Part shown: positions 8,001-16,600 of the stretch, piece after piece | Numbering within the stretch: the stretch's first letter is position 1 | Layout of the letters: each line of letters begins with the position of its first letter | DNA from: Vibrio sinensis | GTDB taxonomy: Bacteria; Pseudomonadota; Gammaproteobacteria; Enterobacterales; Vibrionaceae | Assembly (NCBI RefSeq): GCF_003605645.1 | Contig: NZ_QVMU01000025.1 | Coordinates: 150-32,299 of the forward strand | Direction of reading: 5' to 3' | Length of the DNA stretch: 32,150 bases | The notes under the pieces: generated by a model | Databases searched by the model: none | What the model saw: the letters and a program-made list of their open reading frames with translations, nothing else | What the model was told of the DNA's origin: nothing | Made by a program: the position numbers and the translations under genes

Positions 8001-8698
8001 ATGACTGCGATACCACCGTTGAGTGGATTATTGGTGGAGAGAAAGTCATTGATGGTGGGGCGGGTTTTGAACAGGAAAATGTTGAAAGCGCCAACTTTGA
8101 CAGTATTGATTTTAATGTTTCTGCTCGCTCTAATCAGACTATCTCTGATGCTGATATTACTTGGCTCACTGAATTCGAACCGTCATTACAACTAAGCGAA
8201 CTAAATGTAAGCAGCGAACATAACTATAGTAATAATCATGAAAGCCACAGTGATGAAGCTTCGATGGTACTAAGTCGGCTACTTGATGAGTTAGAATCCT
8301 TGCCGATAGAAAAAATTGAATCAGAATTTGAACAACTTGTTTTGCCAACTTATACACCGTTTGAAGATACATCGGTATTAGCAATGAGTGGTGATGATAT
8401 TGGTATTGTTCAGGATATATTAGAGACCTTTTTAGCGAATTATCAGCGCGATATTGTTCAACTGGAATCAGAATTGAATTCAGATGGATTGGTTGGTCTT
8501 AAAGATGTTGCTCATAGAGTGAAAGGAAGCGCCTTGTACTTAGGTAATGACGCGATTTCGACGGTAGCTAAAGATCTAGAATATGCATGTGCGGCCAATG
8601 ATCCTCGCTGGTCACAAGAAAGAGTGGCCTACTTGACAGAAAACATTATTGTAATGGCAGGAGAAATTGAAACGTATTGTAGATCGATTACTCAATAG
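5060..8698 (+). CDS. Hybrid sensor histidine kinase with two periplasmic SBP_bac_3 domains (VieS/RocS/BvgS type)
   Basis: A 1212-residue membrane kinase. Order: signal peptide 1-30 (VAHA cleavage); two solute-binding-protein-3-like domains, about 33-245 and 270-493; one membrane span about 508-527; coiled coil to about 560; HisKA with H571 in MSHEIRTPMNG; HATPase with the N-box (ISNSIKF near 685), DTGIGIA and FGGTGLGLSI near 755; receiver about 831-945 with phospho-acceptor D873; acidic linker 950-1110; and an HPt domain with H1152 in AHRVKGSA. All phosphorelay residues are intact (H571 to D873 to H1152). The tandem binding domains suggest a small periplasmic ligand, unidentified. It is transcribed divergently from the REC-TPR/REC-EAL pair, its probable targets. 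The start is GTG 5060 with AGGG about 10 nt upstream; GTG 5075 is an alternative. Confidence 0.93.
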   Translation: MQAIGVRQIVVKFLVVFGVFLVAFSSVAHASSKTAVIGIPVSGVGQNQYPDNDSMNRFELFLERYWEVWAERYGYEVTVVRAPYERLLQQLKEGKIDAMSIGATSANKPNYLYSIPIAYLGAVLYERIGEPVSGLKVALDIPTLLFPNNYNYAQNSAFHNSNLEGLLDAASSVNYIYSWNEEALERRLKELNLDSHFAIEKQPQGIPLRVMTNIDKRDLMFDINRGIRTISRVLIEDIWRDVNQDFDNSIELAIGQYYRRMSEANEWLLVEKPIMTYAYIERGEEPYFISDGFELEGYTIDVLNRISRRLGITFVGEPYRSYQEALDAVKSHDVDIFPGVFRTESRAIDLEFTRDIDQTAIAVISSKDYTSISQLSGLRIALVRGLHENEIVANIVPQSALVYLDTAEAAIQAVVDGRADAFVGKLLNSIYLVDKNNLFGLQVNIAQDVKEELWPRIALSKRESQWKDFLNLGIHVIGDNFQQEIGQKWRREVEQKYEEHRRQRMYQEVLFVVIGFVFVSLIVLFFYRRQLKNRMKVQQTLELALQEAEEARCRAEELALAKSGFLARMSHEIRTPMNGILGMAEAMSFTKLDREQEDLLYTLNGSARNLMALLNDVLDFSKMDAGKLTLEKISCDLGTILNGVSGNFKHKAITKGLSLNTRLDSNLVANYYCDSTRLMQVLNNLISNSIKFTEQGYVEVTIQLIAENYKEEHFGNGYDLLCFQVRDTGIGIAKDKLETLFDPFVQADGDITRRFGGTGLGLSICKEIIDEMGGEIKVSSVLGHGSLFNLLLPVERVQFEHEIESVSLHIPQSFTSSDLSTLRVLFAEDNEVNRKVIGGQLRRLGVQFDSAENGAVAYQKYQQNQNYDVVLSDCHMPEMDGFTLAKLISEERQDSRPYLIAITADALSGAAKRCLSSGFDDYISKPCPLDVLEAKLHGVVAISTQPTENGLDLTNNPLIQDDLRWLEDFESECDKTDSHNNDCDTTVEWIIGGEKVIDGGAGFEQENVESANFDSIDFNVSARSNQTISDADITWLTEFEPSLQLSELNVSSEHNYSNNHESHSDEASMVLSRLLDELESLPIEKIESEFEQLVLPTYTPFEDTSVLAMSGDDIGIVQDILETFLANYQRDIVQLESELNSDGLVGLKDVAHRVKGSALYLGNDAISTVAKDLEYACAANDPRWSQERVAYLTENIIVMAGEIETYCRSITQ

Positions 8699-8783
8699 TG
8701 AGTCGTGACCTTTATTCGCTTTAGTAAATTGCCTAAATGACGTTGGTGAGTTAACTCGTCAATGATATTGAACCCAAGATAAG

Positions 8784-8812
8784 CCAGTCGCATTAAGTGA
8801 CTGGTTTTTTTT
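8784..8812 (+). terminator. Intrinsic terminator after the hybrid kinase gene
   Basis: Stem CCAGTC/GACTGG (8784-8789 with 8799-8804) followed by eight Ts, 85 nt past the kinase stop. Confidence 0.85.
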
Positions 8813-9103
8813 ATGTTTTGAAAACATGCTTAGTGTAAACATAGTCAGTATAAACGTGCTGGTTACCAATATGGTTGCACATAAGTTGCTACCGCGTCAC
8901 ATCGAAGCGGATCACTAAGCGCCTCTGTAACTGTTTTTTAAGTGTTTTTTGAAGAACGTAGTTGAGTCATAACCATTCAAAATTGGCTATTCGCTTTAGA
9001 GCAATAAACATTATTACCATGAGGAGTCACATCAATACCAGTATGAGTTATGAGGTCTGTGTTACGAGGTCGCTTGATGGGGCTTATCGATGTCCATGAA
9101 CGA
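8813..9103. other. Intergenic region with no recognised gene
   Basis: This stretch lies between the kinase terminator and the convergent MFS-gene terminator. I see no ORF with a credible ribosome site. The best is an 18-codon frame starting with ATG near 9044, which has no support. I also see no repeat or RNA that I recognise. Confidence 0.5.
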
Positions 9104-9104
9104 A

Positions 9105-9136
9105 AAAGCCAGTCAAGAAAAGAATTGACTGGCTTT
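9105..9136 (-). terminator. Intrinsic terminator of the MFS transporter gene
   Basis: A perfect 12-bp stem AAAGCCAGTCAA/TTGACTGGCTTT with an 8-nt loop, with a T-run on the minus strand. It starts 24 nt past the transporter stop. The core GCCAGTC is the same as in the kinase terminator at 8784. Confidence 0.88.
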
Positions 9137-9160
9137 CAATAAGCTATTTGTAGCTGACGA

Positions 9161-10321
9161 TTATTCGCCAGCCATCGCTTGATGTTTGCCTTTAACACTA
9201 GCAAGTAGCATATAAATGCATGTAGCTAGTAGCATAACGAATAGGTAACCCATTAAGCCTTGCTCATTGAGCATAAACCAGTCTGCTAGCACTGGGCCAA
9301 ATACAGAGCCGATACTGTAGCTAAATAGCATAACTTGAGTTGCCGAAACGATGTAGTTAGCTTCAATTTTGTCGCAGCCTAGGTTGATGGCCACTGGGTA
9401 AAGCGCGAATACCGACATACCGAGTAAGAATAGGCCTGTACCAAGAGCATAAATGCCACCAACGGTTGCTGTCAGAGCAATTGCAGCAACACCAAGCATA
9501 CAATACAAAGCCATTAGGAATGTACGCCCAAAATATTTGCTCATCCAAGGAACGAGAGGTTGTACAGCCATTCCGCCAAGAATTACTAATGCCATTAGAC
9601 TACCTAGGTCATTGGTAGAGATACCACGGTGAGTTAACTCCAAAGGCATTAAACCGTAAATGGCACCTAGAGTTAGACCCGATACAATACAACCAATGAT
9701 CGCAGCATGACTCAACTTAGTAATTTGCTTGAAAGATAGCGACTCGCTGTGCTCACTTTCAGGCTGATCAGTGCGACCGAACATTAAAACAATCACCGCC
9801 ATGATTAGCAGAGCCAAGATTGCAATAAATGGGACTTGGCCTGTAATACCTAAAAAGCCGATACCAAGTTGTCCAAGTGATGTGCCACCGTACAATGATC
9901 CCATGTAAAGACCAAGGCGTTTTGCACGTGCACTTTCATCACCATGTAGCAACCATGATTCAACAATGACAAATACACCTGCTACAGCTAGACCCGCAAC
10001 AAAGCGTGCCGATAACCAAGCCGCAGCCGACGTGAAAATAGGTAGTGAGACGATAGTGGCGATCAATGCGACTAAACAAGCAATAAACGCGTTGCGGTGG
10101 CCGACATGTTTTACTAATGGTTCAACGCCAATTGCGCCAAGTAATAGACCACCATAAAAAACACTCGCTAACCAGCTAGCTAGTGAACTATCTAAGCCAT
10201 AATGGGGCAACATAAGGGGAATCAGACTCATTAAATAGCCTGAAGAAATCGCGTAAAGAGTCAGTGCAATCACTGGCACTGAGATACGAGCAGCTGGGGC
10301 TGGAGTTAGAGTGTTTTCCAC
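9161..10321 (-). CDS. MFS transporter, YcaD-like
   Basis: A 386-residue inner-membrane protein with about 12 hydrophobic segments and a hydrophilic central loop around residues 185-200 (GRTDQPESEHSES), typical of the major facilitator superfamily. The segment after TM4, with VIVESWLL, and the following GxxLGQLGIGF resemble the E. coli YcaD group (WVVVESALM and GTFLGQLL). The substrate is unknown in that group; sugar or drug export are guesses only. The start is GTG 10321, with AAGG about 9 nt upstream and no better ATG. It is transcribed alone. A 16-bp near-palindrome (AGTAAAA-AC-TTTTACT, 10398-10413) lies 77-92 bp upstream and could be an operator. Confidence 0.85.
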   Translation of the reverse strand: MENTLTPAPAARISVPVIALTLYAISSGYLMSLIPLMLPHYGLDSSLASWLASVFYGGLLLGAIGVEPLVKHVGHRNAFIACLVALIATIVSLPIFTSAAAWLSARFVAGLAVAGVFVIVESWLLHGDESARAKRLGLYMGSLYGGTSLGQLGIGFLGITGQVPFIAILALLIMAVIVLMFGRTDQPESEHSESLSFKQITKLSHAAIIGCIVSGLTLGAIYGLMPLELTHRGISTNDLGSLMALVILGGMAVQPLVPWMSKYFGRTFLMALYCMLGVAAIALTATVGGIYALGTGLFLLGMSVFALYPVAINLGCDKIEANYIVSATQVMLFSYSIGSVFGPVLADWFMLNEQGLMGYLFVMLLATCIYMLLASVKGKHQAMAGE

Positions 10322-10397
10322 GATTATGCGCCTTAAGAAAAGAAGATTTTTTGGTCACTATTTGCGCGCACTATGAGCAAAAAAAAGCCTTGCGTAC

Positions 10398-10413
10398 AGT
10401 AAAAACTTTTACT
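10398..10413. promoter_or_regulatory. Possible operator upstream of the MFS gene
   Basis: A 7-bp inverted repeat AGTAAAA/TTTTACT with a 2-nt spacer, in the region where the MFS promoter should lie. It is AT-rich, so a chance origin is possible. Confidence 0.25.
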
Positions 10414-10462
10414 CTTTTCGATAAAAATTGTTAATCATAAAAAGACATGTATTTATATACAA

Positions 10463-10497
10463 AAAAGCTGTGATTTCATGCGAAATTCACAGCTTTT
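10463..10497 (-). terminator. Intrinsic terminator of trxC
   Basis: An 11-bp stem AAAAGCTGTGA/TCACAGCTTTT, extended by 4 bp after a one-base bulge, with a T-run on the minus strand. It begins 22 nt past the trxC stop. Confidence 0.85.
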
Positions 10498-10519
10498 AGT
10501 TATGGTTTTAGAGGTTGGC

Positions 10520-10954
10520 TTATTTTGCCAGTGCTTCGTTTAGCCATTGGTCAAACTGGCCTTTTGGCAATGCACCATTTATTACATCGACCTTTTTGCC
10601 ATCTTTGAACACCATGATGGTTGGAATGCTTCTAATCTGATGTTGTGAAGCAAGAATTTGTTGTGCTTCTGTGTCTATTTTTACAAATCGTACGTTTTTA
10701 GAACGTTCACGAGCAACCTCATTAAATATCGGGGCAAAGCCAACGCATGGGCTACACCACGGAGCCCAGAAATCAACCACTACGGGTTGCTGACTTGACA
10801 AGATAGCGCTGAAATTAGCAGGGGTGCCCTCGATGGGGGCTCCATCTAATAATGGCGCTTGGCATTTACCACAAGTTGGGCTTTCAGAAACGCGTTCATT
10901 TGGCACTCGGTTAAGCCCTGAGCAAGAAGGACAACGAGTATTGAAGGTAGTCAT
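10520..10954 (-). CDS. trxC: Thioredoxin 2 (TrxC), with WCSPC active site
   Basis: A 144-residue cytosolic disulfide reductase. The N-terminal zinc module has two CxxC pairs (CPSC at 8-11 and CGKC at about 28-31), the mark of thioredoxin 2. The thioredoxin fold follows, with the active site FWAPWCSPC, the cis-Pro loop IRSIPTIMVF and the late KDGKKV turn. The usual WCGPC has Ser in place of Gly, which should shift redox potential or partner choice; this was read directly from TGT-AGC-CCA-TGC. ATG 10954 was chosen because the family begins here and AGAGAGAAAG lies just upstream; the open frame upstream to 11143 has no homology. It is transcribed divergently from fabH2, the same pair I recall in V. 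cholerae. Confidence 0.93.
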   Translation of the reverse strand: MTTFNTRCPSCSGLNRVPNERVSESPTCGKCQAPLLDGAPIEGTPANFSAILSSQQPVVVDFWAPWCSPCVGFAPIFNEVARERSKNVRFVKIDTEAQQILASQHQIRSIPTIMVFKDGKKVDVINGALPKGQFDQWLNEALAK

Positions 10955-11131
10955 AACTTTCTCTCTTATTTTTATACTGGTGATGACGTCATACATCATC
11001 GATACATCAAGTAGCTTCGATATATAAAGTAGCTTAGGTATAAAGTCACTAGAGATGCTTGGTTCCTTGAGCATGGTTGTTGGTCTACATAATGTTGTTG
11101 ATAACACTTTTAAACCTATCGCTCTCATCCT

Positions 11132-11163
11132 CGAATTCAGCACCTTGAAGTCACTTGGGTATA
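11132..11163. repeat. Solitary end of the TATACCCAAG repeat family
   Basis: The segment CTTGAAGTCACTTGGGTATA (11144-11163) is the exact complement of the left end of the element at 19029. The preceding AGCACCTTGA also matches that element's right end. No matching left end is seen upstream, so this is a remnant or a single terminus between trxC and fabH2. Confidence 0.6.
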
Positions 11164-11283
11164 GTTATACTCTTGGAGAATAAGACAAACAATACCCTCG
11201 TGAGTTAAACACCAACCTGTTGATTTAAAACTATCGAATGGTTCGCTTCCGCAACACTGAGGGAATAGAAAATAAGGTGCGAA

Positions 11284-12378
11284 ATGGAACACTACTACGC
11301 TGAAATAACCGGTTGGGGTAAATGTTTACCACCAGCAATCCTTTCCAATAATGATTTAAGCACGTTTATTGAAACATCGGATGAATGGATTAAAAGTCGA
11401 ACGGGTATCGAAAACCGTCGTATTAGCCACGTAAATACCTCTGATATGGCAACAGTTGCCGCACAACATGCATTAGCTTGTGCTGGTATCACGGCTGATG
11501 AAGTGGATATCATCATCGTAGCGACGTGTTCTCCTGATTCACTCATCCCTAATATTTCATCAAAAGTATCACAAAACCTTGGCATTAAATCAGCGGCGGC
11601 ATTTGATTTAAATGCGGCTTGCACTGGTTTTGTTTATGGTTTGGAAACCGCCACTCGTCTAATTCAAGCTGGTAACTATCGTAATGCGATTGTGGTGGGT
11701 GCGGAACGTTTGTCATTTTTCATTGATTGGACAAAACGCGACACAGCTGTGTTATTTGGCGATGGAGCAGGGGCTGTTGTAGTGAGCCGCACTGATAAAG
11801 CGGTTGGACTGCAAAAAGCCCAATTGGGGTGTGACTCTGCTGGGCGTGATATTTTGGCTGTTCCTAAGTTTGGTACCTCGATGGATCGCTTTGCTGTGGA
11901 CAATGGGTACTGGGATTTTAACTTTGTAGGCAAAGAGATCTTTAAGCGCGCAGTTAAAGGCATGGGCGCAGCCGCGCAGAATGTATTATCCCGCAGCGGA
12001 TTATCAACGGATGACATTGATGTGGTGATTCCGCATCAAGCTAACATTCGCATTATCCAAACGTTATGTGATCTTTCTGGTATTAGCCAAGAGAAAGCAT
12101 TTGTGAATATTCATCAATACGGTAATACATCAGCCGCTACGGTACCTATCGCGCTTTGTGAAGCACTAGAGCAAGGATTTATCAAGCCGGGTGATAACGT
12201 GTTACTCGCGGCATTTGGCGCAGGATTAACTTGGGGTGCTGGCCATATTCGTTGGGGTGAGCGCGTCACCCCGATAGCGACGTCGGATGCTGCGCTACCA
12301 GCAAACGACCAATCCGCTTTGCAGTTATTGCAATATGCGATTGAGCATTGTCAGTCACGAGTAAATGCAGAGCAGTAA
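11284..12378 (+). CDS. fabH: Beta-ketoacyl-ACP synthase III, second copy type (FabH2)
   Basis: A 364-residue cytosolic condensing enzyme that starts fatty-acid chains from acyl-CoA and malonyl-ACP. The catalytic triad is intact: C113 in NAACTGF, H251 in PHQAN and N281 in YGNTSAA. The glycine-rich GDGAGAVVV loop and the C-terminal GAGLTWGA are also present. It is about 45 residues longer than standard FabH (about 317), with an extra C-terminal tail after IRWGE (about 330-364). That matches the longer Vibrio FabH2, whose substrate range may be broader. AAGGTG lies about 5 nt before the ATG. The housekeeping fabH is expected elsewhere in the genome. Confidence 0.92.
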   Translation: MEHYYAEITGWGKCLPPAILSNNDLSTFIETSDEWIKSRTGIENRRISHVNTSDMATVAAQHALACAGITADEVDIIIVATCSPDSLIPNISSKVSQNLGIKSAAAFDLNAACTGFVYGLETATRLIQAGNYRNAIVVGAERLSFFIDWTKRDTAVLFGDGAGAVVVSRTDKAVGLQKAQLGCDSAGRDILAVPKFGTSMDRFAVDNGYWDFNFVGKEIFKRAVKGMGAAAQNVLSRSGLSTDDIDVVIPHQANIRIIQTLCDLSGISQEKAFVNIHQYGNTSAATVPIALCEALEQGFIKPGDNVLLAAFGAGLTWGAGHIRWGERVTPIATSDAALPANDQSALQLLQYAIEHCQSRVNAEQ

Positions 12379-12466
12379 CCGTTGAAAATCGTTTCATCAA
12401 GCTGATTTAGCACAGAGTATTCGCTATTACGCCAGTAGTGAGCGATAACAGAGAATGTTATGATAG

Positions 12467-12496
12467 CGCCCTATATTCATCATTATATGTAGGGCG
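12467..12496 (+). promoter_or_regulatory. Inverted repeat covering the sbcD ribosome-binding site
   Basis: CGCCCTA (12467-12473) is the complement of TAGGGCG (12490-12496). The right arm contains the AGGG ribosome site of sbcD (ATG 12500). A -10-like TATGAT lies at 12459-12464. The repeat could hide the ribosome site in RNA or act as a DNA operator, depending on the real transcription start. Confidence 0.35.
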
Positions 12497-12499
12497 TTA

Positions 12500-13645
12500 A
12501 TGAAGTTCCTCCACACCTCAGATTGGCACCTTGGCCGTCAGTTTCACAATGTTTCGTTACTTGAAGATCAACGCGCTGTTTTAGAACAGATCATTGCTTA
12601 TCTTCAAGAAAATACCATCGACGCATTAGTGATCGCTGGAGACATTTATGATCGTTCGGTACCACCAACAGCCGCGATTGATTTGATGAACGAATTTGTT
12701 AGCCGTGTTTGCGGTGAACTCCATGTCCCTATTATTTTAATTTCTGGCAATCATGATGGTGCCCAGCGGCTAGGATTTGGTTCAGAGCAGATGAAACCGT
12801 CAGGGCTGCATATCTTGACGAGTTTTAACGCCATGCTAAGCCCTGTCATAATTCAGAGTGATATCGGTGAAGTTGCATTTTATGGAATGCCTTATAACGA
12901 CCCAGAACAAGTCCGCCATCACTATCAGGTTGCGGTTTCCTCTCATGATGAGGCTCACCAATATTTGGCTGAGCAAATCGAACAAACTTTTGATTCAAAT
13001 AGAAACAACGTATTAATCAGTCACTGCTTTGTGGATGGGGCGATGGAGTCTGACTCAGAACGTCCTCTATCGATTGGAGGATCAGATCGAGTTAATCACG
13101 AACACTTTGCAGGTTTTGATTATGTGGCGTTGGGTCACTTGCATCAGCCGCAGAAAAAAGGGCAAGAATACATCCGATATTCAGGTTCTTTGATGAAATA
13201 CAGCTTCTCAGAGCAGCATCAAAAGAAAGGTATGACGTTGGTGGAACTGGATCAACAAGGTTTTTGCAGTGCCACCCATATTGATTTAAAAGCTCCCCAT
13301 GAAATGCGAATTGTGGAGGGCCTATTAGAAGATGTGATTGCTAATGGAAAAGTGGATCCAAATAACCACGATTACGTACTGGTACGTTTATTGGATAAAC
13401 ACGCTATCTTAGACCCGATGGAAAAACTTCGCCATGCTTACCCCAATGTGCTTCATCTTGAAAAACCAGGGATGCTGATCGGCGTGGATCAAGAAATGGG
13501 TAAAGCGCGTCTAGCGCGAGGGGAGTTGGATATGTTCAAAGACTTTTTCTTGGAAGCAAAGCAAGAGCCTTTGACCACAGAACAAGAAGAGGCGATGAGC
13601 CGCATCATAAATCAACTGACCCATCGTGATGAGGCGGACGCATGA
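12500..13645 (+). CDS. sbcD: Exonuclease SbcCD subunit D (SbcD, Mre11-type nuclease)
   Basis: A 381-residue metallophosphoesterase, the nuclease subunit of SbcCD, which cuts hairpins and protein-blocked DNA ends. The metal-binding motifs occur in order: SDWHLG (D8, H10), AGDIYDRS, SGNHDG, SHCFVDG and GHLHQP. A C-terminal capping region follows (about 280-381). It is slightly shorter than the E. coli protein (about 400). The last bases overlap the sbcC start (ATGA), so the two subunits are translationally coupled. The ribosome site AGGG is 5 nt before the ATG and lies in an inverted repeat. Confidence 0.95.
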   Translation: MKFLHTSDWHLGRQFHNVSLLEDQRAVLEQIIAYLQENTIDALVIAGDIYDRSVPPTAAIDLMNEFVSRVCGELHVPIILISGNHDGAQRLGFGSEQMKPSGLHILTSFNAMLSPVIIQSDIGEVAFYGMPYNDPEQVRHHYQVAVSSHDEAHQYLAEQIEQTFDSNRNNVLISHCFVDGAMESDSERPLSIGGSDRVNHEHFAGFDYVALGHLHQPQKKGQEYIRYSGSLMKYSFSEQHQKKGMTLVELDQQGFCSATHIDLKAPHEMRIVEGLLEDVIANGKVDPNNHDYVLVRLLDKHAILDPMEKLRHAYPNVLHLEKPGMLIGVDQEMGKARLARGELDMFKDFFLEAKQEPLTTEQEEAMSRIINQLTHRDEADA

Positions 13646-16600
13646 AACCTATAAAACTGACAGTACAAGCATTTGGGCCATTTTCTGGCTACCAAGAGAT
13701 TGATTTTACAAAGTTAGGCACAGCGCCGTTATTTTTGATTAATGGTCCGACTGGATCAGGAAAAAGCTCGATACTTGATGCGATCTGCTTTGCATTGTAC
13801 GGCGAAACCACGGGCAGCGAGAGAACCGGCGATCAGATGCGCTGCGATCATGCTCAAGCAGATTGTTTAACGGAAGTTAGCTTTGAGTTCTCATTAGGGG
13901 ATAAGCATTACAAGGTTGTACGCTCGCCGGACCAACAAGTGCCGAAGAAGCGTGGCGATGGCACAACTAAAAAAAACCATTCGGCAGTGTTGTATCAACT
14001 TCAAGGCGAACAAGAAGCCTTACTGGCTAATAAACCGACTTCGGTTGCTAAAGAAGTTGTGAATCTGATTGGTTTAGACGTAAAACAATTTCGTCAAGTG
14101 ATGGTGTTACCACAAGGAAAATTTCGTGAACTGTTGATTGCGAATTCAAAAGAGCGTGAGCAAATTTTTGGTCAGCTGTTCCAGACGCATATTTACGTTG
14201 CCATTGAGCGGGCACTGTTTGAACAAGCTGCGGGTATCCGTAAATCCAAAGATGAGTTTGATAATCAGATTAAAGGTGCTTTGGATGTAGCAAATGTGGC
14301 ATCAGAAGAGGCGCTTAACGAACAGTTACAGGTTCTTGCGCCACAACTTAATGTTGCCAGTGATGTTCAGAAGAGTGCGCAAAATGCGCTAGAAATTGCA
14401 CAAACAGCACTGAAAACGGCGAATGAACTAAATATTAAGTTTGACCGCCGCAATGCGTTACAAGGTCAATTGAACCAACATTTATCGACTCAAGAAGAAA
14501 TTGAGCATTTAAAACAGCAACGCGCATTGGGACAAAGAGCGGATTCTCTTAATCTACCATACAGAGAATGGCAGCAAGCGTGCAGTGATGAAAAGCAAGC
14601 TCAGCAAACGTTAGTTGAACAGCAGAGTAAGCGTGAGCAGGCAAAGCAGAATCTAGATACTCAGCAAAAGCTAACTAACCAAGCAACACAAGCCGCTCGA
14701 GAAATACCGACCATGACACAATCGGTATTTCAGCTCGTGGAAGTTGAAAAGCATTTGCATGCAAGAGATGAACATCAAACACAACTTAATGCAGCGATGT
14801 TGCAAGTTACGCAAATTCAACAAGCGATTAGTGGGCTGGTTGAGCAACAACAAACGTTATCGCTGGAGATAGAAAATAAGCACAATGAATTTCAGTCGGC
14901 AAATGAACGCTGTTTAGAGCTTCCTCTTAAACAACAATGGGTCACCCAGCTAGAACAAAAAATTCGTATTCATCATGAAATTGATCAGACACAAACAGCG
15001 GCTCAGCAATTTAAGTTGATAGAACAAGACGCTGAGCGTGATATGCAGTTAGCCAAAGACAAAGTGGTTACGGCAAAGCATCACGCTGACGAATTAGAAT
15101 TTCATTGGCATAGTTCGCAAGCTGCGTTATTGGCAAAAACGCTACAGCATGGTGAAGCGTGCCCAGTGTGCGGTAGTCACGATCATCCAGCTCCGGCGCT
15201 ATTTAATGGTCAAGAGGTCAGTAAAGAACAGGTTGATCACGCACGACAACAGCAACAGCAATGTGTGACAAAGCAAGATTACGTTCAAGCTCAGTGGCAA
15301 AAAGCACAAACCGATGTGGTAAAAGTCGAACAAGCCTTGTTAGGCTGGCAAGCGCAACTGGGAGATGACACTCGATCGTTAGTCGAGCTTCAGAGTGAGC
15401 TCACCACATTACAAACAGAGATCACGCAGTTAAACGCGCTTAAACCAGAACACTTGCACCAACAGCTGCAAGCACGTCAGCAAGAGTTCGAGCGATTAAA
15501 GCCTCAGCAAGTCAGTTTAGAAGCTCAGCTTTCTCAAGCTCAGCAAAGTGCTGCAAATATGTCAGGGGCATTAAATAGTCTGCTTTCGAATATTCCGCCT
15601 CAGTATCAACAAATTAGCCAAGTAAAAGCTGAAAAGCAGTTACTCGAGCAGCGTATAGCTCAATTACAGCAAGCAGAACAACAAGCTATAGGTGCACTTG
15701 ATCAGGCTAAATCAAACTATACGATGGCGGAATCGAGTGTTGCCAACGCACATGAACGAGGCGAAGTGACCCATCAACGAACCTTAAAGAGCCATATTCA
15801 GTGGGAACAAGCTCGATCTGAAAGTGCATTTGAAGATGATTTAGCATTTCTTGCTGCTAAAACAACACGGGAACAGCTCTTAGAGTGGGAACAGGCGATA
15901 AATCAGTTCAATGAACGCACATCGAGCTTGAATGGTGTATTGGAAGCTCTCAATGAAGAGCTGAGAGGGTTAGCAGTATTAAACACCGATGAGTTACAGC
16001 TTGCGGTGACGACTCAAACACAAGGGTATCAGAATGCGCTATCAGAGCTGACCCAGTTACAATCACAAGTCGATAATTTGTTTAAAGTGCAGCAAAGACT
16101 GAACGATCTCTATAAGCGCAATGAAAAGCTAGAACAAGAATATCAAGTGATTGGAACCTTGAGTGATATTGCTAATGGACGTACTGGCGTTAAAGTGAGC
16201 TTGCACCGCTTCGTACTAGGTGTGCTGCTTGATGACGTACTGATTCAGGCATCGCAACGTTTGCGAGTAATGAGCAAAGGCCGTTATGAATTGCGCCGTA
16301 AAGAGGATCGTGCAAAAGGTAATGCGGGATCTGGTCTAGATTTGATGGTTGAAGATGGCTATTCTGGCAAACTTCGCGACGTGGCGACATTATCTGGCGG
16401 CGAGTCATTTATGGCTGCTTTAGCTTTAGCGTTAGGCGTTTCTGATGTGGTGCAGTCATACAGTGGTGGTATTCGTTTAGATACGCTATTTATTGACGAG
16501 GGGTTTGGTAGCCTTGATCCTGAATCATTAGATTTAGCAATTCAAACTCTAATTGATTTGCAGCAAGGCGGGCGAACCATTGGCTTGATCTCCCATGTGA

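Noticed and set aside
10955..11143. N-terminal extension of thioredoxin 2
   Set aside because: The 63 extra residues have no homology, the family starts at ATG 10954, and that ATG has a ribosome site. The extension runs through promoter DNA with an ATGACGTCAT palindrome.
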